A stretch of DNA of 40,254 bases, taken from assembly GCA_012729595.1 (NCBI GenBank), contig JAAYCU010000374.1, forward strand, positions 1 to 40,254, written 5' to 3'. Positions 17,317 to 24,966 of the stretch are shown one piece after another. The DNA comes from Phycisphaerales bacterium (GTDB taxonomy: Bacteria > Planctomycetota > Phycisphaerae > UBA1845 > PWPN01). The position numbers and the translations under genes were made by a program. A model generated the notes under the pieces. The model saw only the letters and a list, made by a program, of their open reading frames with translations, was not told where the DNA came from and searched no databases. Numbering within the stretch: position 1 is the stretch's first letter; each line of letters starts with the position of its first letter.

Positions 17317-18716
17317 ATGTCACAAGCGAAGATGTCACGACGCGGTTTCCTGAAAAAGACGACGGCCACCCTGGCCGGTACTGCTGCAGCACCTTACCTC
17401 ATTCCCTCCTCAGCCCTGGGCCTTGCAAGCACGGTAGCTCCGAGCAATCGGATCACTCTCGGACTCATCGGGTGCGGCATACACGGGGCGGGCTAGAACC
17501 TGACCCAGATATTCCGCCACGCCGATGCCCAGGTCATCGTGGTCTGCGATGTTGACGATAAACATATGCAGAGAGCCAAGGACCGTGTCGAGACTCACTA
17601 TGCCAAGGCCTTAGGGAAAGATAACTACCAGGGCTGCATCACCCCGGCGATTTTCGGGAACTGATCAACCGCACGGATATCGATGCGGTGATTATTGCCA
17701 CGCCCGACCACTGGCACGTCACCCCAGCCATCATGGCCGCCCGGGCCGGCAAGGACGTGATCTGCGAAAAGCCGCTCACCTTGACCGTGGACGAGGGGAA
17801 AATCCTCTGCAAGGTAATCAAGCAGACCGGTCGTATCTTCCAGACTGCTTCCGAGAACCGATCGATCGACACCTACATCCGTCTGTGCGAACTGGTTCGC
17901 AACGGACGGGTCGGCCAGTTGAATAACATCATCGTCTCCCTGCCCTCCGGCAACGAGACGCGCGGCGACAATTTCGAGGATCGCCAACCCCAACCCGTTC
18001 CTGAGGGCTTCAACTATGAAATGTGGCTGGGCCAGGCCCCGCTGGCTCCCTACTGCCCGGCTCGTTGTCATGGCAGTTTCCGTTGGAACCTCGATTACTC
18101 CGGAGGCCGCCTGACCGACTGGGGCGCCCATATGATTGACCTGGCCCAATGGGGCAACGATACTGAACACACCGGCCCGGTTGAAGTCGAAGGTCAGGGC
18201 GTATTTCCTCCGCGCGAAGAATTATTCAACACCGCCGGGGAATTCAATCTGCACTATCGTTATGCCAACGGCGTAACCATGAACGTCGTCAGCCGCGGCC
18301 CGGGTATCCGTTTCGAGGGAACGGATGGCTGGATCGGGTTCACCGATTGGCGCGGTCCCTTGGAGGCGAGCAACCCCGACATCCTTGAATCCAAGATCGG
18401 CGATGATGAAATCCATTTATACCGGCCTGGCGAGATCGTGGACCGTACCGACACGCAAAAGGGCGGCGAGCACCGCAACTTCCTAGACTGCGTGAAGTCG
18501 CGGAAACCCTGTTACGCACCGGTGGAAGTAGGACATCGCACAATCACCATCGCCCATATTGGCAACATCGCCATGCTGTTAGGGCGCAAACTTAAGTGGG
18601 ATCCCCAGGCCGAGAGTTTTACCGGAGATGACCAGGCCAACCAAATGCTCAGCCGCCCGCAACGTGAGCCCTGGACCGTCGCGAATATCGACGCATGGGT
18701 AAGTGACAAGGCATAA
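17317..18716 (+). pseudogene. Gfo/Idh/MocA oxidoreductase with Tat signal, broken by amber codon and frameshift
   Basis: The frame opens at ATG 17317 behind GGAAGGA and encodes a twin-arginine signal (SRRGFLKK at residues 7-14) and the start of an NAD(P)-binding fold (RITLGLIGCGIHG). TAG at 17494-17496 interrupts the dinucleotide-binding loop. Reading on, VIVVCDVDD follows, then the frame must shift near 17642-17648: one extra C in the CCCC run would restore T-P-G-D-F-R-E-L. From there to 18716 the protein is normal, with ATPDHWHVT, the catalytic-type CEKPLTL, a WDP segment and a C-terminus ending RPQREPW. Intact relatives are about 450-residue periplasmic sugar or cyclitol oxidoreductases, abundant in planctomycetes. 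Two lesions suggest a recent pseudogene; sequencing error is possible for the C-run. A shortened start at 17688 would lack most of the nucleotide-binding half. Confidence 0.8.
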
Positions 18717-18959
18717 ACTCGCGATCCAACGGCGGGCGTTATCAAGGTGCGAATGCGACTCTCACGAGTTGGGCAGGCGCTCTGTACCGGGAGAAACCAA
18801 GGATAAGACTTGGCTCCTGATTACGCTCAAGCCCCCGGGAACCTTGTTTAAATGGTCTTGCACAACTGCGCCGGTTTTGTCCCCGTTTCCAGTGTAATAC
18901 CCCGGACTACCAGCGCATCGTATAAACAAAGTAAATCTATCTCGACCATAGCCCCTGGT
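18717..18959. other. Convergent intergenic region
   Basis: The rightward and leftward gene blocks meet here. A stem-loop at 18790-18817 pairs GGAG with CTCC and CCAAG (18797-18801) with CTTGG (18809-18813), with an AAA bulge. No U-tract follows on either strand, so it is at best a weak terminator or a transcript-end structure. Nothing else is recognisable. Confidence 0.4.
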
Positions 18960-19607
18960 TCATGCCTTAATCTTTTTCCAATCGGCCAGGAAGCGCTCGA
19001 GGCCGATATCGGTCAGGGGATGGTTAAGCAGCTTGTCGAGCACGTTCGGCGGGATCGTGGCCACGTCCGCTCCGATCGTGGCGGCCTGCACGACATGCAG
19101 GGGGTGGCGGAGGCTGGCAGCCAGGATCTGCGTGGCAAAATCGTAGTTGTCGTAGATCTGGCGTATAGCCGCAAGCACCTCCATCGAGTCTTGGCCGATA
19201 TCGTCGAGCCGACCGAGAAACGGACTGACATAGGTAGCCCCGATACGGCCGACAATCAGAGCCTGGACGGGCTGAAAGACCAGGGTCATATTGGTCTTGA
19301 TCCCCGCTTCCACGCAGCGAACCAGCGCCTTGATGCCCTCGGGAATAGTCGGCAATTTAATCACTACGTGCTCGGAAATGGCCGAGAGCTCCTCGGCTTC
19401 GGCAAACATTTGGTCAGCTTCGGTGGAGATAACTTCGGCCGACACCGGCCCCTGCACGACAGCACAGATATCCGCGATCAGCTTGCGGAAATCGATCTTG
19501 CCCTCCTTGGCAGCCAGTGACGGGTTGGTAGTCACCCCATCGAGCAGGCCCATGGCCTTGAACTTGCGAATCTCATCCAGATTGGCGGTATCTATAAAGA
19601 ATTTCAC
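18960..19607 (-). CDS. fsa: Fructose-6-phosphate aldolase / transaldolase (TalC-FSA family)
   Basis: A 215-residue class I aldolase of the short transaldolase group, which makes or splits sugar phosphates in the cytoplasm (pentose phosphate or dihydroxyacetone chemistry). MKFFIDTANLDEI opens the barrel, GVTTNPSLAAKEG follows, the Schiff-base lysine is Lys84 in HVVIKLPT, and GATYVSPFLGRLDDIG lies near residue 128. Length is normal. The start is GTG at 19607 with GGAGG at 19617-19621 placed 9 nt upstream. It is the last gene of the leftward block. Transaldolase and fructose-6-phosphate aldolase activities cannot be told apart from what is visible, so the symbol is a family label. Confidence 0.93.
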   Translation of the reverse strand: MKFFIDTANLDEIRKFKAMGLLDGVTTNPSLAAKEGKIDFRKLIADICAVVQGPVSAEVISTEADQMFAEAEELSAISEHVVIKLPTIPEGIKALVRCVEAGIKTNMTLVFQPVQALIVGRIGATYVSPFLGRLDDIGQDSMEVLAAIRQIYDNYDFATQILAASLRHPLHVVQAATIGADVATIPPNVLDKLLNHPLTDIGLERFLADWKKIKA

Positions 19608-19746
19608 GATCCGGCACCTCCGAAAGAATGGCCCGCGAGCGAATAGCCAATAGACGCCTGTTAATATGTCACATCATCTGATTCTACGGACCGGGAACGC
19701 ATCCGGCCACCTTCGCGTGAGCCACGCCGGCACGGGGCCATCCGCC

Positions 19747-20118
19747 TCAATAGCCCAGCTCGCGAAGCTGCCTTTCGCCAAGTCCGAAATGATGGCCTAC
19801 TTCGTGAAGAACGGTCTTGCGGATTTGCTCAACCATCCGGGCCCTGGACCGACACATATTTTCAATGTTAGCCTTGTATAATACGATTCGTTCCGGATAA
19901 CGAAAAGGGGCCTCGACATGCCGTTTGGTCAGGGGGGTACCATGATACAGACCGAGCAGCGTACGCGGATCACGGATTTTCAAGTCGCGGCATACAGCCG
20001 CATCCGGCATATCCTCTACATCCACCGCTACTTCCTGGAGATACTTATGAAACCCTTCCGGAATGGAATCAAGGGCTTCCTCGACCAGCAACTCGAATTC
20101 TTCATCCGTTACGCGCAT
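19747..20118 (-). CDS. Small zincin-like metallopeptidase-family protein
   Basis: A 123-residue protein of the bacterial minimal zincin family (PF06262, former DUF1025). The zinc motif HEVGH is at residues 105-109 in KTVLHEVGHHFGLGERQLRELGY, which ends the protein as in relatives. The N-terminal EEFELLVEEALDSIPEGF and the RIVLYKANIE segment are also typical. There is no signal peptide, so it should be cytoplasmic. Substrate is unknown for the family and proteolytic activity is rarely shown. It stands between hisI and the aldolase gene with 139-nt gaps on both sides, so an operon is not obvious. A GGGG run just before the ATG is a poor ribosome site. Confidence 0.85.
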   Translation of the reverse strand: MRVTDEEFELLVEEALDSIPEGFHKYLQEVAVDVEDMPDAAVCRDLKIRDPRTLLGLYHGTPLTKRHVEAPFRYPERIVLYKANIENMCRSRARMVEQIRKTVLHEVGHHFGLGERQLRELGY

Positions 20119-20257
20119 ACCCCGAACTCGATAATAGTGCCCTTGGCATCAAGTGCCATATCGGCCGCTGTGGGATAAGCATGGTTTGGGCAGGTCTCCA
20201 CCATATTATTCAGCCCCTGCGACCGGAAAGCCTGTCACTAGTCGGCGGATAGGCGAA

Positions 20258-20647
20258 TCAGCTTTTTTTTCCGTAAATCTGTTCCGGATCGAGCATGCGC
20301 TCGGCGCAGACTTTCCATTCACCGTCGGTTTCGTACCGACGGAAGAAGCAGTTCCGATACCCCTCGTGACAGGCCGCCCCGTGTTGCCGGGCCTTGATCA
20401 GCAGCGTATCGGCATCGCAGTCGATGAAAATGGCCTCGATCTCCTGGGTGTGCCCGCTGGACTCCCCCTTCATCCAGTATTTCCGGCGCGAACGCGACCA
20501 GAAATGGGTCTTTCCCGTGCGGATTGAATCCGCCAGGCTCTGCTGGTTCATGTAGGCCATCATCAGCACCTCACCGGTCTGGGCGTCCTGGACGATGGCC
20601 GGGATCAGGCCGTTGGCATCATACTTCAGATCATCGAGTCCCTGCAT
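20258..20647 (-). CDS. hisI: Phosphoribosyl-AMP cyclohydrolase
   Basis: A 129-residue monofunctional HisI, third step of histidine synthesis: zinc-dependent opening of the adenine ring of phosphoribosyl-AMP. It lacks the HisE half fused in enterobacteria. Metal ligands are visible as D-C-D-A-D at 76-80 (Asp76, Asp78, Asp80 for magnesium, Cys77 for zinc), Cys93 in CHEGYRNC and Cys100. LMMAYMNQQSL and THFWSRSRRKYWMKGESSGH are diagnostic. ATG 20647 follows AAAGGAG with 5-nt spacing; the frame stays open further upstream but that part has no homology. No other his gene is in the window, so the pathway is scattered. Confidence 0.96.
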   Translation of the reverse strand: MQGLDDLKYDANGLIPAIVQDAQTGEVLMMAYMNQQSLADSIRTGKTHFWSRSRRKYWMKGESSGHTQEIEAIFIDCDADTLLIKARQHGAACHEGYRNCFFRRYETDGEWKVCAERMLDPEQIYGKKS

Positions 20648-20774
20648 GTTCACTCCTTTTTCATTATTCCATCCGCCCCGGAAAAGCCAGATTGACCGCC
20701 GGAACAAAAAATACAATCTTTCAGGATCGGCCGTACCACGATGATGTCTTTCCCCCTCTCCCGGATGAAGCCGC

Positions 20775-21761
20775 CTAGGCCAGCAACCATTGACTGATAT
20801 TGAAATAGAAAAGCAAGGTGGCGATATCCGCCGAGGCCAGGACAATCGGGCCGGCGGCGACCTTCGGATCTATTCGCAATTTGTGAATCGTCGTGGGGAT
20901 GACCACACCAAGCAAACAGGCAATGATGATGGATAAACAGATGCTACCGCCGATCGCCAGGGCCACCAGATAAAGCCCGCGCCATATCCAGGCAGTTAAT
21001 CCGATAAGACCGCCGCAACCCATCCCCAGCAAGGCGGAAGTGGTAAATTCCTTTCGGACAGATGCAAGTATTTGCTTCCAGTCGGTTTGCCCCCCCATCA
21101 GGCTTTGCAAGGTGATTGTCATGGATTGCATGCTGACGCTCTCGCCCAAGGCCAGCACCACGGTGATGAACATGGCCAGAAGCACCCACTCGCTGAGCAA
21201 CAGCTCGAACGGGCTGGCAATGAAGGCACAGGTGACCCCACTGGCCATGTTGCAGAGCAGCCAGGGAAAACGGTCCCGAAAACTCCTCCATGACGAAACT
21301 CGCCGTCCGAGGGCAACGTGAACGCCGATCAACTGGAACGCGCTATCCATCTGCTTTTGAGCATGAGTGAGTACTTCATCGGTGAACTGATTAAGATCGA
21401 TGACCCCATGCAACTTATTGTCGGCATCCAAGACCGGCAGGGCCAGGAAGCGGTGGTTCAGGAGCACTTCACACGCCTCCAATAACGAACTGGATAAGGG
21501 TACGGAGATCACGGGGGAGATCATGACGGATTTCAGCGTCGTACTGGGCTCACTGCCAAGGAGCCGACGTACCGGTATGACTCCGATGAGACGTTCGTTC
21601 TTGTCCAGTACGTACAGGTAAAAAATCCTGTCCGTGGTATCCATCTGGCGCAATTTGGCCAACGCCTCGGCTGCGGTCTGATCTTCTCGCAACGTAACCA
21701 TGTCGGTATGGAGGCAATTGCTGACCGCGTCGCCCATATTTTCAGCGCCAATCGTACGCAT
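20775..21761 (-). CDS. CBS-domain MgtE-like divalent cation transporter, short form
   Basis: A 328-residue membrane protein. Two CBS repeats (about 15-70 and 75-130) resemble the cytosolic magnesium/nucleotide sensor of MgtE, followed by a linker helix and about five membrane spans (about 168-325). Classical MgtE is near 450 residues and begins with a superhelical N domain that is missing here. The usual GGNAGxQ pore motif reads GESVSMQ (206-212), and the last-helix DPxxASGP...D motif reads DPKVAAGP...ADIATLLFYF (298-320, Asp312). This makes it a divergent branch, and magnesium transport is an inference. AAAGGGG precedes ATG 21761. hisI lies 127 nt downstream. Confidence 0.8.
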   Translation of the reverse strand: MRTIGAENMGDAVSNCLHTDMVTLREDQTAAEALAKLRQMDTTDRIFYLYVLDKNERLIGVIPVRRLLGSEPSTTLKSVMISPVISVPLSSSLLEACEVLLNHRFLALPVLDADNKLHGVIDLNQFTDEVLTHAQKQMDSAFQLIGVHVALGRRVSSWRSFRDRFPWLLCNMASGVTCAFIASPFELLLSEWVLLAMFITVVLALGESVSMQSMTITLQSLMGGQTDWKQILASVRKEFTTSALLGMGCGGLIGLTAWIWRGLYLVALAIGGSICLSIIIACLLGVVIPTTIHKLRIDPKVAAGPIVLASADIATLLFYFNISQWLLA

Positions 21762-22177
21762 CGCTGACCCCTTTCTGGTGGCGGTTTTGAACCTATGCCT
21801 GAGTTTCCGGATGGTTTTTCAGGCAAATGAGGTACGCCGTGCCGTAATATTTTTAAATGGGTTCAATAACACCAGCATCGGAGTACGCCTGCAAGCCCTT
21901 TTATAACAGAAGGTTATGACTGACAGCCTCGCCATTGCCGAGTCCGAATCTACCTTGCCGTCCAGTTTGGTGTGTTTCTGCGGTTATGATCCAGTTTCCT
22001 GCTACCCAGCGTAATCGTGAGCCGGTCGTTCGCCTCGTAGTGATGCTACAGGCTCTCTCGATGCCAGCATTATCCGGATATTACTAACCTTCGCAAGTGA
22101 CAACACCTGAACATGCACCGTATGGATCCATGGCGCCAAAGACGAGTCCTATCACCGCGTCAGCATGTCGCCGGCAG
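21762..22177. other. Intergenic region between recG and the MgtE-like gene
   Basis: This 416-nt stretch has no convincing gene in any frame. It is more AT-rich than its flanks and holds a small inverted repeat (ATAAC/GTTAT near 21903-21917) and GAGCC/GGCTC arms near 22019-22055. As leader DNA of a putative magnesium transporter it could hold a metal-responsive element, but I recognise no known riboswitch. Confidence 0.4.
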
Positions 22178-24358
22178 TCACCCCACGTCGAGGAACGCCA
22201 CCTTGTCGCGGAACCAGCGCCGCAGCTCCGCAAGCAATGGGACATGTTCCGGCCGCCGCAAGCCCGGATCCTCCCGCACGATCCGGGCGGCCTCGTCGCG
22301 GGCCTGCATCAACAGGTCCACGTCCTCGACCGGATTGGCCACGCGAAATTCGGGCCAGCCATGCTGCCGCGTACCCAATAGCTCCCCCGGCCCGCGCAGA
22401 CGCAAATCCTCCTCGGCGATCCGAAACCCGTCGTTACTCTGGCAGAGAATCTGCAAACGCTTATTGGCCGTCTCGCCCCGGCTGTCGGTCATCAGCAGAC
22501 AGATCGAGCTTTCGCGCCCCCGCCCGACCCGGCCGCGAAGCTGATGCAGAGCGGACAGCCCGTACCGCTCGGCGTGCTGCACGATCATCACCGTCGCGTT
22601 GGGCACGTCCACGCCGACTTCGATCACCGTAGTGGACACCAGCACGTCGAGTCGGCCGGCGGTGAACGCAGCCATGACCTGCTGTTTTTCCTCTTTTTTC
22701 ATCCGCCCGTGGAGCAGGCCGACACGGGCGCCGGGCAGCAATTCGTGATCCACCCGCTGGACCTCGACCGTCGCCGCCCGCAGATTCAGCGCGTCCGATT
22801 CCTCGACCAGTGGATAAACGACGTATACCTGCTGACCGGCGGCCACCCGCCGGCGGGCCTCGGCCCACGCCCGCCCCTCCTCCGCCGGCCGCACAATCCG
22901 CGTTTCCACCGGCCGACGCCCCGGCGGCAACTCGTCGATGATCGAAACATCCAGATCGCCAAACACGGTCATCGACAGCGTCCGCGGGATGGGCGTAGCC
23001 GTCATCACCAGGTAATGCGGAATGACCACCTGTTGCGGCTGGGGGCCACGGCGGCGCGAAGCCCGCAACGCCGCCCGCTGGGCCACGCCGAATTTATGTT
23101 GCTCATCGACAACCAGGAGCCCAAGTGAATGGAAACGCACCTTGCTCTCCAACAACGCCTGTGTGCCGACAACCAGATGCATCGATCCGCCGGCGATATC
23201 CGCGAGGAGCCGGTCGCGCCGGGCCTTGGGCGTCTGCCCGGTCAGCAGGCAACGGTTTACCCGGCTGCCCACCAGGTAACGCTCGATCCCCGCGAAATGC
23301 TGGGCGGCCAGAACCTCCGTCGGGGCCAGGATCGCGCACTGCGTGCGACAGACGACGGCCACAAGGGCGGCATACAAGGCCACCACCGTTTTGCCGCTGC
23401 CCACGTCGCCCTGCAACAACCGGTTCATCGACCGCTCGCGGGCCAGGTCGGCCGTGATCTGCTTGATAACCCGATCCTGGGCGGCGGTCAGCTTGAACGG
23501 AAACCGGCGGCGAATCCGCCGATCGATCTCCACGCTGCTCGGCAAAGCGACGCTGCGGGCATGGGCCGCCGCCCACCGCCGCTGCAAGGCCACCGCCAAC
23601 TGCATGAGTAACAATTCCTCGAACGCCAGCCGCTCGCGGGCCGCCTGCCATTGTTGTTCATCGCGCGGCCGATGCATACCCTCCACCGCCGCTCGCCGGC
23701 CGGGAAGCTTGCGTCGATCCAGAAGCGCCTTCGGCAGCGTCCCCTGAACTGCCGGCAGGGCCTCGGCCAAGGCCGCTTCCGCCAGCCGGGCGATTTGTAG
23801 CGAGGTCAGGCCGGCCGTGGCTCGATACACCGGCGTCAGCCGCTCATAGTCCCAGGTTGCCGGGTCCGCCTCCGCGTCCAGCCATTCCAGGCGGGGATTA
23901 ATCATCTGCCCCTGGTCGCGGTAGCTACTGACCGAACCGTATAAACGTAACACCTGTCCACGCTCCAGCCGTTCGCGCAGATAAGGCATGTTGAACCAGG
24001 TAACGTATACGCTGCCCGTTCCGTCGCTGACCACGGCCTTAATCCGGCTGCTTTGAAATTGACCCTGGCAGCGTACCGATTCGACCATGCCCACGATCGT
24101 GGCCGGCTCGTCCAGAATAAGTGTATCAATGGCCTGCGGACGGGTTTGATGCTCGAAACGGAAAGGAAAATACTCGATCAGATCGCCGACGGTCCGCACC
24201 CCCAGACCTTCCAGCAAACGGGCCCGCCGCGGACCGACCCCGCGAAGATATTGTATCGGTTTGTCCAGAGGGCTACGCGACGGCGGAGGGGAAGGCCCTG
24301 GGGACCGGGTACGGCCGTCGCCAACCGGTCGATTCACCGATGCAGAATTCACGCGCAT
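22178..24358 (-). CDS. recG: ATP-dependent DNA helicase RecG
   Basis: A 726-residue RecG, the fork-reversal and branch-migration helicase of recombination repair. A wedge/OB-fold region lies at about 80-165. Walker A is GDVGSGKT at 317-324, motif II is DEQHKFG at 418-424 (Lys where E. coli has Arg), motif III is TATPIPRT at 453-460, then VSTTVIEVGVDVPNA and QLRGRVGRG of the second helicase lobe, and a C-terminal LRGPGELLGTRQHG hook. Length is slightly above the E. coli 693, from a Pro-rich N-terminal stretch (about 1-30) that may be untranslated if a later start is used. ATG 24358 has no clear ribosome site. It lies 82 nt downstream of the LysM gene. Confidence 0.97.
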   Translation of the reverse strand: MRVNSASVNRPVGDGRTRSPGPSPPPSRSPLDKPIQYLRGVGPRRARLLEGLGVRTVGDLIEYFPFRFEHQTRPQAIDTLILDEPATIVGMVESVRCQGQFQSSRIKAVVSDGTGSVYVTWFNMPYLRERLERGQVLRLYGSVSSYRDQGQMINPRLEWLDAEADPATWDYERLTPVYRATAGLTSLQIARLAEAALAEALPAVQGTLPKALLDRRKLPGRRAAVEGMHRPRDEQQWQAARERLAFEELLLMQLAVALQRRWAAAHARSVALPSSVEIDRRIRRRFPFKLTAAQDRVIKQITADLARERSMNRLLQGDVGSGKTVVALYAALVAVVCRTQCAILAPTEVLAAQHFAGIERYLVGSRVNRCLLTGQTPKARRDRLLADIAGGSMHLVVGTQALLESKVRFHSLGLLVVDEQHKFGVAQRAALRASRRRGPQPQQVVIPHYLVMTATPIPRTLSMTVFGDLDVSIIDELPPGRRPVETRIVRPAEEGRAWAEARRRVAAGQQVYVVYPLVEESDALNLRAATVEVQRVDHELLPGARVGLLHGRMKKEEKQQVMAAFTAGRLDVLVSTTVIEVGVDVPNATVMIVQHAERYGLSALHQLRGRVGRGRESSICLLMTDSRGETANKRLQILCQSNDGFRIAEEDLRLRGPGELLGTRQHGWPEFRVANPVEDVDLLMQARDEAARIVREDPGLRRPEHVPLLAELRRWFRDKVAFLDVG

Positions 24359-24440
24359 GCTCGAATTTAGGTTTCTGTTCCGTAACTCGCGACCGACCCT
24401 GCCGCGCCACGTTTCCGGATCCGATTACGCACAGTTATGG

Positions 24441-24893
24441 TTACGGAATGACCAGCTTCATACCCGGATGGATCGTGTTCGGATCGTCCTTCAACACGTC
24501 CCGATTGGCCTGATAAATCCGCTGCCAGTTCTTGCTGGTTTTATAATACTTGATAGAGATTTTCTGCAACGTATCTCCCTTGCGCACAACGTGGATGCGC
24601 TGAGCGGTTTTCGGCGGAGCGTAGCTTTCCTTGGGTTGCGGCTTCGGTTTCGCTTTCGCCTGGGGTGCCGGATCCACCCGCACCGAGGTATCCACCGGCG
24701 GAGCGGTCAGCCGAGGTGGGGCCTCGTCCAACGGCTGCGGATCGGGCGGCGGTACCTGGTCCTCGGGAAAGAATGGTAACGGTTCCTGCTCCGGAGCCAC
24801 AACCATCGTATCCCCGTTCTGTTTCTCGGCGCAACCAACCACGAAACCGACCAGCGCGCCGGCAATCAGCATCCATGTTCCCAACCTTTTCAT
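24441..24893 (-). CDS. LysM-domain lipoprotein
   Basis: A 150-residue lipoprotein. From ATG 24893, behind AGAGGAG, it starts MKRLGTWMLIAGALVG and reaches a lipobox FVVGC with Cys21, so it should be anchored in a membrane. A Pro-, Ala- and Lys-rich disordered linker (about 30-95) leads to one C-terminal LysM repeat (about 100-150: HVVRKGDTLQKIS ... NTIHPGMKLVIP), a peptidoglycan-binding fold. The frame extends 14 codons upstream to 24935, but only the later start gives a proper signal peptide. A cell-wall tether or scaffold is likely; no catalytic domain is present. It lies between the large lipoprotein gene and recG. Confidence 0.88.
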   Translation of the reverse strand: MKRLGTWMLIAGALVGFVVGCAEKQNGDTMVVAPEQEPLPFFPEDQVPPPDPQPLDEAPPRLTAPPVDTSVRVDPAPQAKAKPKPQPKESYAPPKTAQRIHVVRKGDTLQKISIKYYKTSKNWQRIYQANRDVLKDDPNTIHPGMKLVIP

Positions 24894-24966
24894 GGCCTGT
24901 CTCCTCTTTGACCTTTCTGCACACACGTGGGACAACTAGAAAATCATACCCGGCCTCTTGCCGGCG

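Noticed and set aside
18852-19520. A 222-codon rightward open frame over the aldolase gene
   Set aside because: The minus strand encodes an unmistakable TalC/FSA protein with GTG start and ribosome site.
21762-22177. Magnesium riboswitch before the MgtE-like gene
   Set aside because: No M-box or other known riboswitch core could be recognised by eye; covariance search would be needed.
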